A stretch of DNA of 15,790 nucleotides from an uncultured Clostridia bacterium (GCA_934271235.1 CAKQQT010000033.1:1-15790); one strand, 5' to 3'. Positions 1 to 8,899 are shown, counted from the first letter of the stretch. Numbers and translations: made by a program. Notes: generated from the sequence alone by a model not told the origin.

Positions 1-74
1 TTACCATGGTCTACGTGTCCGATGGTACCGATGTTGATATGCGGTTTGGTTCTTTCAAATTTCTGTTTTGCCAT
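1..74 (-). CDS. tuf: Elongation factor Tu, N-terminal fragment (cut by window edge)
   Basis: EF-Tu is the GTPase that delivers aminoacyl-tRNA to the ribosomal A site. Only the first 24 codons are in the window. They read MAKQKFERTKPHINIGTIGH followed by VDHG, which is the nearly invariant EF-Tu start leading into the G1 P-loop (GHVDHGK). The ATG is at 74-72, and a strong Shine-Dalgarno GGGAGGA at about 83-89 lies 8 bases upstream. It follows fusA by 42 bases with no promoter or terminator visible between, so it is the last visible gene of the str operon. Identity is certain from the motif; everything beyond residue 24 is outside the window. Confidence 0.95.
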   Translation of the reverse strand, partial: MAKQKFERTKPHINIGTIGHVDHG

Positions 75-116
75 TTTTCATTTCCTCCCGTAAAAGGTTT
101 TTTCTATTATAATGGA

Positions 117-2180
117 TTATTTATTGATTTTGTCGATCAAGCTATCCGGCAGCTTTTCGAAGTGATCCATCTGCATGACGTATACGCCGCGGCCCTGTGT
201 CTTGGAACGCAGGTCGGTTGCGTAGCCGAACATTTCAGACAGCGGAACGAAGCCTCTGATCGCAACAGCGCCCATGTTCATGTCAGAACCTTCGATCCTG
301 CCTCTTCTGGAGGAGATATCGCCGATGACATCGCCCATGTACTGTTCCGGAACGGTTACTTCGACCTTCATGATCGGTTCCAGCAATACCGGTTTTGCTT
401 TTTTGGCAGCTTCTCTGAACGCCATGGAAGCAGCGATCTTGAACGCCATTTCCGAGGAGTCGACTTCGTGGTAAGAACCGTCGTACAGTTCTACGCCGAC
501 ATCGACAACCTGGTAGCCTGCGATCGGACCGGTCTGCATCGCTTCGATGATGCCTTCCTCGATCTTCGGAATGTATTCCTTCGGGATCGCACCGCCGACA
601 ATGGAGTTCTTGAACTCGAATCCGGAGCCTGCTTCTCTCGGGTAAACCTTGATCTTAACGTGACCGTACTGACCTTTACCGCCGGACTGCTTGACATACT
701 TGTTGTCCACATCCGCTGTCGTGGTAATGGTTTCTTTGTAGGATACCTGAGGTTTGCCGACATTCGCTTCTACCTTGAATTCTCTGAGAAGTCTGTCTAC
801 GATGATTTCCAGATGCAGTTCGCCCATACCCGCGATAATGGTCTGACCGGTTTCTGCATTGGTATAAGTTTTGAAAGTCGGGTCTTCTTCTGCTAATTTC
901 GCAAGCGCGATGCCCATCTTTTCCTGACCTGCTTTCGTCTTCGGCTCGATGGCGATCTCGATTACAGGATCCGGGAAGTTCATGGATTCCAGGATAACTT
1001 CCGCTTTTTCGTCGCAGAGCGTATCGCCGGTCGTCGTGAACTTCAGACCTACGGCAGCCGCGATATCACCGGAGTAAACCTCTTCGATCTCCTGACGGTG
1101 GTTTGCGTGCATCTGCAGGATACGGCCGATTCTTTCTTTCTTGCCCTTCGTGGAGTTGTAAACGTAGGAACCGGTTGTGAGGGTTCCGGAGTAAACTCTG
1201 AAGAAAGCAAGTTTGCCGACAAACGGGTCAGCCATGATCTTGAACGCGAGCGCGGAGAACGGTCCCTTATCATCAGCGACTCTTTCCACTTCCTCGTCGG
1301 TTTCCGGATCAACGCCCTTGATCGGCGGGATATCCAGCGGAGACGGCATATAATCTACAACGCCGTCCAGCATCATCTGGACGCCCTTATTTCTGTAAGC
1401 AGATCCGCAGAACATCGGCACCATGCGGCCTCCGATGGTCTCCTTTCTGATTACGTCTTTGATCTCTTTTACAGTAAATTCTTCCCCTTCCAGGAACTTC
1501 ATCATCAGCTCTTCGTCTGTTTCTGCAACGGATTCGATGAGCTTTTCTCTCCATTCCTGTGCGAGGTCGGCCATGTCAGCCGGAATCTCGGTGATTTCGA
1601 ATTCCTTACCTAACTGGTCTTTATAAATCTCTGCTTTCATTTCTACTAAATCGATAATTCCAATGAAACTATCTTCAGCACCGATTGGTAATTGGACCGG
1701 AACGGCATTCGCCTTGAGTCTGTCTTTTACCATCTGGACAACGCGGAAGAAATCTGCTCCCATAATGTCCATTTTATTAACAAAGATCATTCTTGGTACG
1801 CCGTACTTCTCAGCTTGTCTCCAAACTGTTTCAGACTGAGGTTCAACACCACCCTTTGCGCAAAGTACTGTTACTGCACCGTCCAGAACTCTAAGAGATC
1901 TTTCGACTTCTACAGTAAAGTCTACGTGTCCCGGAGTATCGATTATGTTAATTCTGTGATTCTTCCATTGTGCTGTAGTAGCTGCAGAGGTTATCGTGAT
2001 ACCACGTTCCTGTTCCTGTTCCATCCAGTCCATAGTCGCCGCACCTTCGTGAGTTTCACCCAGCTTGTGCGTCTTGCCGGTATAGAACAGAATTCTCTCA
2101 GTCGTGGTAGTTTTGCCCGCATCGATGTGCGCCATAATACCGATATTTCTTGTCTTTTCTAACGGAAAACTTCTTGGCAT
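117..2180 (-). CDS. fusA: Elongation factor G
   Basis: EF-G is the cytoplasmic GTPase that drives translocation of tRNA and mRNA on the ribosome and, with RRF, ribosome recycling. The 687-residue protein has the usual EF-G length. The G1 motif AHIDAGKT is at residues 17-24, G3 DTPGH at 81-85 and G4 NKMD at 135-138. The ERGITI switch region is near 58-63, and the C-terminal domains include the domain IV segment around [16 protein letters not shown]. The ATG at 2180-2178 has a GGGAGG Shine-Dalgarno at 2189-2194. It sits 57 bases after rpsG and 42 before tuf, as in the standard str operon. If S7 represses rpsG through the upstream spacer, fusA could be co-regulated by translational coupling, as known in E. 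coli; that is inference here. There is no truncation. A tetracycline-resistance TetM/O paralogue is unlikely given the str context and close match to housekeeping EF-G. Confidence 0.98.
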   Translation of the reverse strand: MPRSFPLEKTRNIGIMAHIDAGKTTTTERILFYTGKTHKLGETHEGAATMDWMEQEQERGITITSAATTAQWKNHRINIIDTPGHVDFTVEVERSLRVLDGAVTVLCAKGGVEPQSETVWRQAEKYGVPRMIFVNKMDIMGADFFRVVQMVKDRLKANAVPVQLPIGAEDSFIGIIDLVEMKAEIYKDQLGKEFEITEIPADMADLAQEWREKLIESVAETDEELMMKFLEGEEFTVKEIKDVIRKETIGGRMVPMFCGSAYRNKGVQMMLDGVVDYMPSPLDIPPIKGVDPETDEEVERVADDKGPFSALAFKIMADPFVGKLAFFRVYSGTLTTGSYVYNSTKGKKERIGRILQMHANHRQEIEEVYSGDIAAAVGLKFTTTGDTLCDEKAEVILESMNFPDPVIEIAIEPKTKAGQEKMGIALAKLAEEDPTFKTYTNAETGQTIIAGMGELHLEIIVDRLLREFKVEANVGKPQVSYKETITTTADVDNKYVKQSGGKGQYGHVKIKVYPREAGSGFEFKNSIVGGAIPKEYIPKIEEGIIEAMQTGPIAGYQVVDVGVELYDGSYHEVDSSEMAFKIAASMAFREAAKKAKPVLLEPIMKVEVTVPEQYMGDVIGDISSRRGRIEGSDMNMGAVAIRGFVPLSEMFGYATDLRSKTQGRGVYVMQMDHFEKLPDSLIDKINK

Positions 2181-2237
2181 ACGTATATCCTCCCTTCTAC
2201 TTTTCTCTTGTTTGTTCGTTCAAAACCTGCACCCGGA

Positions 2238-2708
2238 TTACCATCTGAAGTGTGCAAACGCTCTGTTTGCATCAGCCATCTTATGCGTATCTTCCTTCTT
2301 CTTTACAGATGCACCTGTGTTGTTCGCTGCATCCATAAGTTCTTTTGCAAGTCTTTCCGCCATCGTTCTTTCGCCTCTGGCTCTTGTATACTTGGTCAGC
2401 CATCTCAGACCTAAGGTCTGTCTTCTTTCCGGTCTTACTTCTACCGGAACCTGGTAGTTCGCACCACCGATTCTCTTGGCTTTTACTTCTAATACAGGCA
2501 TGATATTGTTCATTGCCTTTTCGAATACTTCCAAAGGTTCTTCGCCTGTCTGGGCTTTGATCATGTCAAACGCACCGTAAACGATCGCCTGTGCAGTTCC
2601 TTTTTTACCGTCGAGCATAATGCTGTTGATCAGTTTGGCAACAGTTACGCTTCCGTAAACAGGATCCGGAAGTACATCTCTCTTTGGTACATTACCTTTT
2701 CTTGGCAC
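2238..2708 (-). CDS. rpsG: 30S ribosomal protein S7
   Basis: S7 is the primary assembly protein of the 30S head. It binds the 3' major domain of 16S rRNA and contacts tRNA at the E site. The 156 residues match the family length. The N-terminus reads [19 protein letters not shown], the centre contains [18 protein letters not shown], and the protein ends in the typical AHFRW. The start codon is GTG (2708-2706), fixed by the family N-terminus and by an AGGAGG Shine-Dalgarno at 2717-2722 with 8-base spacing; no ATG fits. The gene follows a 296-base structured spacer after rpsL that resembles 16S rRNA (separate entry). Autogenous control by S7 is known in E. coli and is inferred here. Confidence 0.98.
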   Translation of the reverse strand: MPRKGNVPKRDVLPDPVYGSVTVAKLINSIMLDGKKGTAQAIVYGAFDMIKAQTGEEPLEVFEKAMNNIMPVLEVKAKRIGGANYQVPVEVRPERRQTLGLRWLTKYTRARGERTMAERLAKELMDAANNTGASVKKKEDTHKMADANRAFAHFRW

Positions 2709-3004
2709 TTCTCTTCCCTCCTCGCCGGATCATCCCGAGTCTGTCTTATCTAGTACGGAACGATCTGCAAACTAAAAATTAACGTTTCAATTGCACTTTG
2801 CTTCACCCTCATGCCTCTTAGGAAAATCTGTCCTTGCGGGCGTTTTCCCCGCGGCACGCGGATTACTCTGGTCAGGCTGCAATCTCGCTTCTGGCCAGTC
2901 TTCGCTGACGGGGTACTCGATCTATCCTTTAGGATGACCGTGAGCGCTTCTTTTATGCTGAAAAGAATGCTCTACCGCGTTTTTTGTCTTACCGAACGGA
3001 AATC
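2709..3004 (-). promoter_or_regulatory. Structured rpsL-rpsG spacer, candidate S7 autoregulatory RNA mimicking 16S rRNA
   Basis: This 296-base spacer has no credible ORF but several hairpins in the transcript. One at 2942-2972 has a 7-bp UUCUUUU/AAAAGAA stem plus an outer GAGC/GCUC. Another at 2924-2935 is AUCC-UAAA-GGAU. A third at 2868-2898 pairs CUGGCCAG with CUGACCAG with one mismatch. A small CCGCG-UGC-CGCGG hairpin lies at 2849-2861, and an alternative GCGGG/CCCGC pairing spans 2836-2852. GCGGUAGAGCAU (2978-2967) matches 16S rRNA GCGGUGGAGCAU (E. coli 939-950) at 11 of 12 bases. AGUAAUC (2867-2861) and UGCCGCGGGGAAAACG (2856-2841) match the 16S helix 43 region, the latter at 14 of 16 against the Firmicutes form. 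The order is the same as in 16S. S7 binds this part of 16S rRNA, and E. coli S7 represses translation at the rpsL-rpsG junction. The function here is inferred; the 16S comparison is from memory. Confidence 0.7.
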
Positions 3005-3424
3005 TTACTTCTTCGCTTTCGGTCTCTTAGCGCCGTATTTGGAACGAGCCTGCAGTCTGTTGTTCACACCTGCGGTATCAAGGGTTCCTCTTACGATGTG
3101 GTATCTTACACCCGGAAGGTCTTTGACTCTGCCGCCTCTGATCAGAACAACGCTGTGTTCCTGCAGGTTGTGGCCGATGCCAGGGATGTAAGCAGTTACT
3201 TCAATACCGTTAGTCAGACGAACTCTGGCAACCTTTCTCAGAGCCGAGTTAGGCTTTTTCGGAGTTACTGTCTTAACAGAAGTGCAAACGCCTCTTTTCT
3301 GTGGGGAATGTGTGTCAGTCGCAACTCTTCTCAGAGAGTTCATACCCTTGTTTAAAGCAGGAGCAGTTGACTTCTTCACAGCACTGGTTCTACCTTCGCG
3401 TACTAATTGATTAATAGTAGGCAT
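3005..3424 (-). CDS. rpsL: 30S ribosomal protein S12
   Basis: S12 lies at the 30S decoding centre and helps control translational accuracy. The 139-residue protein begins [12 protein letters not shown], contains [12 protein letters not shown] (residues 54-65) and [14 protein letters not shown] (96-109), and ends in [13 protein letters not shown]. It carries the roughly 14-residue insertion before PQKRGVC that distinguishes Bacillota S12 (about 137-139 aa) from the 124-aa E. coli protein. The lysines where streptomycin-resistance substitutions usually fall (K56/K57 and K101 here) are wild type. The ATG at 3424-3422 has an AAAGGAGA Shine-Dalgarno at 3431-3438. It is the first gene of the str operon and has its own consensus promoter about 100 bases upstream. 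Confidence 0.98.
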   Translation of the reverse strand: MPTINQLVREGRTSAVKKSTAPALNKGMNSLRRVATDTHSPQKRGVCTSVKTVTPKKPNSALRKVARVRLTNGIEVTAYIPGIGHNLQEHSVVLIRGGRVKDLPGVRYHIVRGTLDTAGVNNRLQARSKYGAKRPKAKK

Positions 3425-3521
3425 CCTTTTTCTCCTTTCTTCTGAAATGTAAATTTATTTTTTCAAGCCAAAACGACCTGTTGTCAAGTCTTCAGGCCGA
3501 ATTTGCTCGAAAGCGCTTATA

Positions 3522-3551
3522 ATTATACCAGAAAACACCTCTCTATGTCAA
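3522..3551 (-). promoter_or_regulatory. Sigma-A promoter of the str operon (rpsL)
   Basis: On the minus strand there is a perfect -35 TTGACA (3551-3546), an 18-base spacer and a perfect -10 TATAAT (3527-3522). The -10 is preceded by TGG, which gives an extended -10. Transcription should start near 3515, leaving a leader of about 90 bases before rpsL. The -35 box begins three bases after the stop codon of the hydrogenase gene. A second TTGACA at 3487-3482 lies in the leader but has no matching -10 at a normal distance. Confidence 0.88.
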
Positions 3552-3554
3552 CCG

Positions 3555-4976
3555 CTATTTTGTATTTTTCAAGGTTTTGCGGCAGCTGGACTCGCAGTAG
3601 GTCTTCATGTGCAGGGCTGTGTTCTTCTTGTTGACCAATGTACCGTTGCCGCGTACGCAGCCGCCCTCACAGATCATGCCCTCGATAAAATTGCCGTCCA
3701 ATTTTCCGGCCTTGGCCTTGAGGAGCGCCGCGCGGCATTCTTCGACACCGTTCGCGATCACCGGTTTGAATTCGAAATCCTCATGTCCCAGTTCATTCAA
3801 GGCCTCGATGATCGCCGCCGTGACGCCGCCGCTCTGCGCGAAGCCCCGGCCGAAGCAGGAGCCATCCTGCGGATCGCTCTCCGGCATCGTTTCCAAGTCA
3901 AGATCGCGGCTGTCAAACAACGCCTGCAGTTCAGAGAACGTCAGCACATGGTCTATGTACGGCGCTGCCTTGTCGGTCTTACGCTCGTACTTCTTGGCAA
4001 CGCACGGTCCGATGAAGACGACCAGCGCGTCAGGATCTTTTTCTTTGATGCGCTTTCCGGTCATGACCATCGGCGAAGGCGTATCGGACACCTTGTCTGC
4101 CAGCATCGGGAATTCGACGTTGACATATTCCACGAATGCCGGGCAGCAGGAGCTGGTCAGAAAGCCCCGCTCCAGCAGTTCCTCTGCCTCTGTGAGCGCG
4201 GTTTCGTCCGCGCCGCCGGCGACTTCGGTCACGCTGTCAAACCCAAGTGCCAGGATCGCGCTGAAGACCTGTCCCGTCGTCACGCCGGAAAACTGCGCAG
4301 CGACCGCCGGTGCGACGATCGCATGGATATGCTGCGCATGCTGCTGTTTGTCCTGGATCGCATGGATCACGCGGACCATGCTGGAAATATCGTTCATTGC
4401 CCCGAACGGACATTCATAGACGCAGGCACCGCAGACGATACATTTATCCTGATCGATCTTGGCGCTGCCGTCCTCGTCCATGCTGATGGCATGGACCGGG
4501 CAGGATTTTTCACATGGGCGGATCATGTTGGTGATCGCATGATATTTGCAGGCGGAAGCGCAGCGGCCGCACTCAATGCAGCGATCCTTATCAATATGCG
4601 CGTAACCTTTCGTATCGACAGCGATGGCGTCTTTCGGACAGGCTTCCCTGCAGTAATGTGCCAGACAGCCTCTGCACAGACTGGTCACCACATGGCCGGA
4701 CTTCGGACATTCATCGCAGGCGATGGTCACGACCTGCACGGTATCCTTGCTGCCGTGATATTCACCCAAGCCGATGCGGATCCGCTCCGCGATGATCGCG
4801 CGGTCCTTGTAGATACAGCAGCGCATCGGCGGTTCACCTTTTTTGACGACCACATTCGCAATGTCATTGAACGCCATGAACGCATCCTTGCCTGCCCAGG
4901 TCTGCCGCGCGAGTTCCCGCATCACCTGGTATTTGATCACATCGACCTTACTTTCAAAGATCTTATCCTTTGTCAT
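3555..4976 (-). CDS. Monomeric [FeFe]-hydrogenase, group B-like
   Basis: This is a probable cytoplasmic enzyme for reversible H2 oxidation/proton reduction with ferredoxin-type partners. The 473-residue protein starts with a region unlike classical clostridial HydA. A cysteine-rich ferredoxin segment follows, with C87/C90, C101-x2-C104-x4-C109-x3-C113, C133/136/139/143, C155/C159 and C179/182/185/189. The H-cluster domain has all three signatures: TSSCCPAF (274-281), GPCVAKKYE (323-331) and EGMICEGGC (432-440). All four H-cluster cysteines (C278, C325, C436, C440) and the proton-relay cysteine C277 are present. The usual Met of the second motif (MPC) is Gly, and TSCCPxW has Phe instead of Trp; both fit the group B enzymes (for example C. 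pasteurianum HydIII) and not group A. The ATG has GGGG and AGGA elements just upstream. It lies alone between rpoC and rpsL, and no maturase genes are visible. Sensory function is possible but no PAS or kinase domain is fused. Confidence 0.88.
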   Translation of the reverse strand: MTKDKIFESKVDVIKYQVMRELARQTWAGKDAFMAFNDIANVVVKKGEPPMRCCIYKDRAIIAERIRIGLGEYHGSKDTVQVVTIACDECPKSGHVVTSLCRGCLAHYCREACPKDAIAVDTKGYAHIDKDRCIECGRCASACKYHAITNMIRPCEKSCPVHAISMDEDGSAKIDQDKCIVCGACVYECPFGAMNDISSMVRVIHAIQDKQQHAQHIHAIVAPAVAAQFSGVTTGQVFSAILALGFDSVTEVAGGADETALTEAEELLERGFLTSSCCPAFVEYVNVEFPMLADKVSDTPSPMVMTGKRIKEKDPDALVVFIGPCVAKKYERKTDKAAPYIDHVLTFSELQALFDSRDLDLETMPESDPQDGSCFGRGFAQSGGVTAAIIEALNELGHEDFEFKPVIANGVEECRAALLKAKAGKLDGNFIEGMICEGGCVRGNGTLVNKKNTALHMKTYCESSCRKTLKNTK

Positions 4977-4995
4977 TTTCCCCTATCCTTTCAAA

Positions 4996-5001
4996 ATTAT
5001 A
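4996..5001 (-). promoter_or_regulatory. Candidate -10 box of the hydrogenase gene
   Basis: A perfect TATAAT lies 20 bases upstream of the hydrogenase ATG and directly after the rpoC terminator T-tract. The region 16-18 bases further upstream is only T-rich (about 5018-5025) and has no good -35 match; TTGTGG at 5029-5024 is 22 bases away, too far. The leader would be about 12 bases. The promoter is plausible but weak, or may need an activator. Confidence 0.45.
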
Positions 5002-5017
5002 CCGGAATATCCCTTAC

Positions 5018-5057
5018 AAAAAATCCACAAAATGGAGCGGATCTCTCCGCTCCATTT
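5018..5057 (-). terminator. Intrinsic terminator of rpoBC
   Basis: A perfect 12-bp inverted repeat has arms at 5046-5057 and 5030-5041. On the minus strand it encloses a GAGA (GNRA) tetraloop and is followed by TGTGGATTTTTT. It lies 30 bases after the rpoC stop codon, so it should end most rpoBC transcripts before the hydrogenase gene. Confidence 0.88.
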
Positions 5058-5086
5058 GCATTTGCTGTCATTTGCAAGCCAAGGCT

Positions 5087-8000
5087 TTATTCTTCCTCCG
5101 GCTGCTTTTCTTCACTGTCGTACTCTTCTGCATCTATCGCGTCTGCTTCCGCAGCTTCTTCTGCGGTCTCAGGCATCCTTTCCTCTGCTGCATCTTCTTC
5201 GTCGTCATCGTCATACATGGTAATGTCCGCAGCTTCCGCTTCCTCTGCTTCGGCCTCTTCGCGCGCCTGCATTTCAAGGAAAGCACGTTCTTCGGCAGCC
5301 GCGCGGGCAGCTTCTTCTGCCTGCTGCTTTTCGAAGTTTTCCATGATCTCGGCGTTGATGCCGTAGTCAAGCTCGATGTTGCGGTAACGCTTCATGCCGG
5401 TACCTGCCGGGATCAGCTTACCGATGATAACGTTTTCTTTCAGTCCGAGCAGCTTGTCGTTCTTGCCCTTGATGGCCGCGTCGGTCAGGACTCTGGTGGT
5501 CTCCTGGAAGGATGCCGCCGACAGGAACGAATTGGTGGCCAGAGACGCCTTGGTGATACCCAGAAGGATCCTCTTGGCTACACATGGCTCGCCGCCCTCT
5601 TCGACTGCTTTGGCATTGGCCTCTTCGATCTCGAATTTGCCGTATAAACCGCCCGGAAGCAGATCTGTATCGCCGGCATCTTCGATCTTGTACTTGGAAA
5701 GCATCTGGCTGACGATCACTTCAACGTGCTTATCGTTGATGTCTACACCTTGCTGCTTATATACACGCTGTACTTCCTTGAGAAGATACTGGTATACGCC
5801 TTCTACGCCGTTCAGTCTTAAAATATCATGAGGATTCAGCGGTCCGCGTGTGATCTGTCCGCCCGCGAAGACTTGGTCGCCTTCTTTGACGTTGATCCGC
5901 GCGCCGTAAGGAATGACATAGGTCCTGTCTTCTTCCGCGCCGCGTACGCGAACTTCTGTCTTATTGTCTTTTCTCGCTTCGATGGAAACGACCGTACCGT
6001 CTGCTTCGCAGATCTCCGCAAGTCCCTTTGGCTTTCTGGCTTCGAACAGTTCTTCAACTCTGGGAAGACCCTGAGTGATATCGCCGCCGGCTACGCCGCC
6101 CGTATGGAAGGTTCTCATCGTCAGCTGCGTACCTGGTTCACCGATGGACTGTGCCGCTGTGATACCGACTGCTTCACCGATGTTGACTTCTTCACCGGTC
6201 GCCAGATTGCGTCCGTAGCATTTTACGCAGATACCGGTTCTGGAGTGGCAGGTCATGACCGAACGGATGGCAACGCTTTCGATGCCGCAGGCTTCGATGC
6301 GTTCCGCTGCCGGTTCGAGGATCTCCGCGTTCTGTTCGACGATCACTTCACCGCTGGTCGGATCCACGATGTCATTGAGCGCGACTCTGCCGACGATCCG
6401 CTGCTTCAGCGGTTCGATGACTTCCTTGCCGTCTGTGAAAGCTCTGACTTCCACGCCCTCATCCGTGCCGCAGTCGAATTCTCTGACGATCACGTTGTGG
6501 GATACGTCAACCAGACGTCTGGTCAGGTAACCGGAGTCGGCTGTACGCAGCGCGGTATCGGCCAGACCTTTCCGCGCGCCGTTGGAAGAAATGAAGTATT
6601 CCAGGATGGACAGACCCTCACGGAAGTTGGACTTGATCGGGATCTCTACGGTCTTACCGGTCGCGTTAGCCATCAGACCACGCATACCGCCGACCTGTTT
6701 GATCTGGTTCTTGGAACCACGGGCTCCGGAGTTTGCCATGATGAACAGGTTGTTCAGAGGCCCTAAGGAATCCATCAGCGCGTCCGCTACATCGTCGGTC
6801 GCCTTGGACCAGATCTTGATGATCGCTTCGTATCTTTCCTGCGGGGACATCAGACCCATACGGAATGCTTTTTCATATTTATCGACTTCCGCTTCCGCAG
6901 CCTTGATAATGGTCTCCTTCTGTTCCGGGATCTCCATATCGCTGACGCTGATGGTCACGGCCGCTTTGGTGGAATATTTATAACCCATGGACTTGATATA
7001 GTCCAGCATGATAACGGTACCGGTGTTGCCGTGTTTACGGTAGCACTTGTCGATGATCACGCCGAGTTTCTTTTTGTCGCAAAGGAAGTCAACTTCCAGC
7101 GAATACGGATCAGCTTCTCTGTCTACAAAGCCCAGATCCTGTGGGATGCCCTGGTTGAAGATGAAGCGGCCGACGGTGGATTCTACCAGTCTTCCTCTTT
7201 CATCGCCGTCGAGGTACATTCTGACTTTGACCTTCGCATGGATACCGACAACGCCGTCCTGATATGCCATCAGCATTTCGTCCAGATCCGTGAAAACTTT
7301 TCCGTCGCCTTTTTCCGCGTAGGTGTTTCTTTCTTCTACGCCCGGGTGTGTCAGGTAGTAGCTTCCCAGGATCATATCCTGTGTCGGGGTCGTGATCGGA
7401 GATCCGTCTTTCGGCGCCAGGATGTTGTTGACGGAAAGCATCAGGAATCTTGCTTCAGCCTGTGCTTCCACGGACAGCGGTACATGTACTGCCATCTGGT
7501 CGCCGTCAAAGTCTGCGTTGAACGCGGTACAAGCCAGCGGATGCAGCTTGATCGCCTTACCTTCTACGAGTACCGGCTCGAACGCCTGGATACCCAGTCT
7601 GTGCAGGGTCGGCGCACGGTTGAGCATGACCGGATGTTCCTTGATGACGCCTTCCAGCACATCCCATACTTCCGGTCTGACCTTTTCGACCATTCTCTTG
7701 GCGCTCTTGATGTTGTGCGCATATCCCTGTTCTACCAGTTCTTTCATGATGAAAGGCTTGAACAGTTCCAGCGCCATCTTCTTCGGCAAGCCGCACTGAT
7801 AGAACTTCAGTTCCGGTCCGACGACGATTACCGAACGTCCGGAGTAGTCGACACGCTTACCCAGCAGGTTCTGTCTGAAACGGCCCTGTTTGCCCTTGAG
7901 CATGTCGGACAGGGACTTGAGCGGTCTTGCGCCCGGTCCTGTAACGGCTCTGCCGCGTCTGCCGTTGTCGATCAGCGAGTCTACCGCTTCCTGCAGCATT

Positions 8001-8878
8001 CTCTTTTCGTTCCGGACGATGATGTCCGGCGCGCCCAGTTCCAGCAGTCTGTTCAGGCGGTTGTTCCGGTTGATGACTCTTCTGTACAGGTCGTTGAGGT
8101 CGGAGGTCGCAAAGCGGCCGCCGTCGAGCTGTACCATCGGACGGATATCCGGCGGGATGACCGGGATCACGTCGAGCACCATCCATTCCGGACGGTTGCC
8201 GGAAAGGCGGAGCGCTTCGATGACTTCCAGTCTTCTGACGATACGGATCTTCTTCTGTCCGGACGCGTCTTTTAATTTATTGCGAAGATCTGCGGAGAGT
8301 TCTTCCAGGTCGATGTCGGTCAGAAGTTTTTTGATCGCTTCCGCGCCCATGCCGGCCTCAAAACGGTCTCCGTACTGTTCTTTTGCTTCTCGGTACTGCT
8401 GCTCGCTGAGAATCTCCTTGTAACCCAGTCCGGTATCGCCCGGGTTGGTTACGATATAGGATGCGAAATACAGTACTTTTTCGAGGTTTCTCGGTGTTAC
8501 GTCCAGGCAGAGTCCCATTCTCGACGGGATACCCTTGAAGTACCAGATATGAGAAACAGGTGCCGCCAGTTTGATGTGACCCATTCTCTCTCTTCTGACT
8601 TTTGCCTTGGTAACTTCTACGCCGCAGCGGTCGCAGACGATTCCTTTGTAACGGATGCGTTTGTATTTTCCGCAGTGGCACTCCCAGTCTTTCATCGGCC
8701 CGAAGATCCGTTCGCAGAACAGACCGTCTCTTTCCGGCTTGAGCGTTCTGTAGTTGATGGTCTCCGGCTTGGTAACTTCGCCGTGGGACCATTCCAGAAT
8801 CTTTTCCGGAGATGCCAGACTGATTTTCATCGATTCGAAATTATTTAATTCATAATCCTGATTTACGTTGTTGTTCAA
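5087..8878 (-). CDS. rpoC: DNA-directed RNA polymerase subunit beta'
   Basis: This is the largest catalytic subunit of RNA polymerase. The 1263-residue protein has the N-terminal zinc site CHCG...CDRC (C67, C69, C82, C85), the catalytic NADFDGDQM with Asp 456/458/460, a bridge helix near 768-795, the second zinc site (C803, C877, C884, C887) and the trigger loop at [10 protein letters not shown] (921-930). The conserved fold ends near 1180. An unusual acidic tail of about 82 residues follows, first Ala/Glu-rich and probably helical, then very acidic ([13 protein letters not shown] and onward). The start is TTG at 8878-8876 behind a GGGGAGGGG Shine-Dalgarno (8883-8891). The first internal ATG (8830) would remove the conserved ELNNFES start, so TTG is preferred. 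It follows rpoB by 21 bases and is co-transcribed with it. A strong terminator follows. Confidence 0.98.
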   Translation of the reverse strand: MNNNVNQDYELNNFESMKISLASPEKILEWSHGEVTKPETINYRTLKPERDGLFCERIFGPMKDWECHCGKYKRIRYKGIVCDRCGVEVTKAKVRRERMGHIKLAAPVSHIWYFKGIPSRMGLCLDVTPRNLEKVLYFASYIVTNPGDTGLGYKEILSEQQYREAKEQYGDRFEAGMGAEAIKKLLTDIDLEELSADLRNKLKDASGQKKIRIVRRLEVIEALRLSGNRPEWMVLDVIPVIPPDIRPMVQLDGGRFATSDLNDLYRRVINRNNRLNRLLELGAPDIIVRNEKRMLQEAVDSLIDNGRRGRAVTGPGARPLKSLSDMLKGKQGRFRQNLLGKRVDYSGRSVIVVGPELKFYQCGLPKKMALELFKPFIMKELVEQGYAHNIKSAKRMVEKVRPEVWDVLEGVIKEHPVMLNRAPTLHRLGIQAFEPVLVEGKAIKLHPLACTAFNADFDGDQMAVHVPLSVEAQAEARFLMLSVNNILAPKDGSPITTPTQDMILGSYYLTHPGVEERNTYAEKGDGKVFTDLDEMLMAYQDGVVGIHAKVKVRMYLDGDERGRLVESTVGRFIFNQGIPQDLGFVDREADPYSLEVDFLCDKKKLGVIIDKCYRKHGNTGTVIMLDYIKSMGYKYSTKAAVTISVSDMEIPEQKETIIKAAEAEVDKYEKAFRMGLMSPQERYEAIIKIWSKATDDVADALMDSLGPLNNLFIMANSGARGSKNQIKQVGGMRGLMANATGKTVEIPIKSNFREGLSILEYFISSNGARKGLADTALRTADSGYLTRRLVDVSHNVIVREFDCGTDEGVEVRAFTDGKEVIEPLKQRIVGRVALNDIVDPTSGEVIVEQNAEILEPAAERIEACGIESVAIRSVMTCHSRTGICVKCYGRNLATGEEVNIGEAVGITAAQSIGEPGTQLTMRTFHTGGVAGGDITQGLPRVEELFEARKPKGLAEICEADGTVVSIEARKDNKTEVRVRGAEEDRTYVIPYGARINVKEGDQVFAGGQITRGPLNPHDILRLNGVEGVYQYLLKEVQRVYKQQGVDINDKHVEVIVSQMLSKYKIEDAGDTDLLPGGLYGKFEIEEANAKAVEEGGEPCVAKRILLGITKASLATNSFLSAASFQETTRVLTDAAIKGKNDKLLGLKENVIIGKLIPAGTGMKRYRNIELDYGINAEIMENFEKQQAEEAARAAAEERAFLEMQAREEAEAEEAEAADITMYDDDDEEDAAEERMPETAEEAAEADAIDAEEYDSEEKQPEEE

Positions 8879-8882
8879 GGAG

Positions 8883-8891
8883 CCCCTCCCC
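8883..8891 (-). promoter_or_regulatory. Shine-Dalgarno that decides the TTG start of rpoC
   Basis: GGGGAGGGG on the minus strand ends 4 bases before TTG at 8878 (6 bases if GGAGG is taken as core). The next ATG is 48 bases further and has no comparable site, which supports the TTG start. Confidence 0.75.
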
Positions 8892-8899
8892 TTTCTGTA

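Noticed and set aside
3425..3487. Second promoter in the rpsL leader at TTGACA 3487-3482
   Set aside because: No acceptable -10 is found 16-18 bases downstream; only A-rich sequence follows.
3609..5366. 585-codon open frame on the plus strand across the hydrogenase and the end of rpoC
   Set aside because: It is antisense to two clearly conserved proteins, crosses the rpoC terminator, resembles no family I recognise, and has no ribosome site. It results from codon bias of the genes on the other strand.
7031..8275. 414-codon plus-strand frame inside rpoC (and similar ones inside rpoB and fusA)
   Set aside because: These are antisense shadows of well-conserved genes, with low-complexity or implausible protein sequences.
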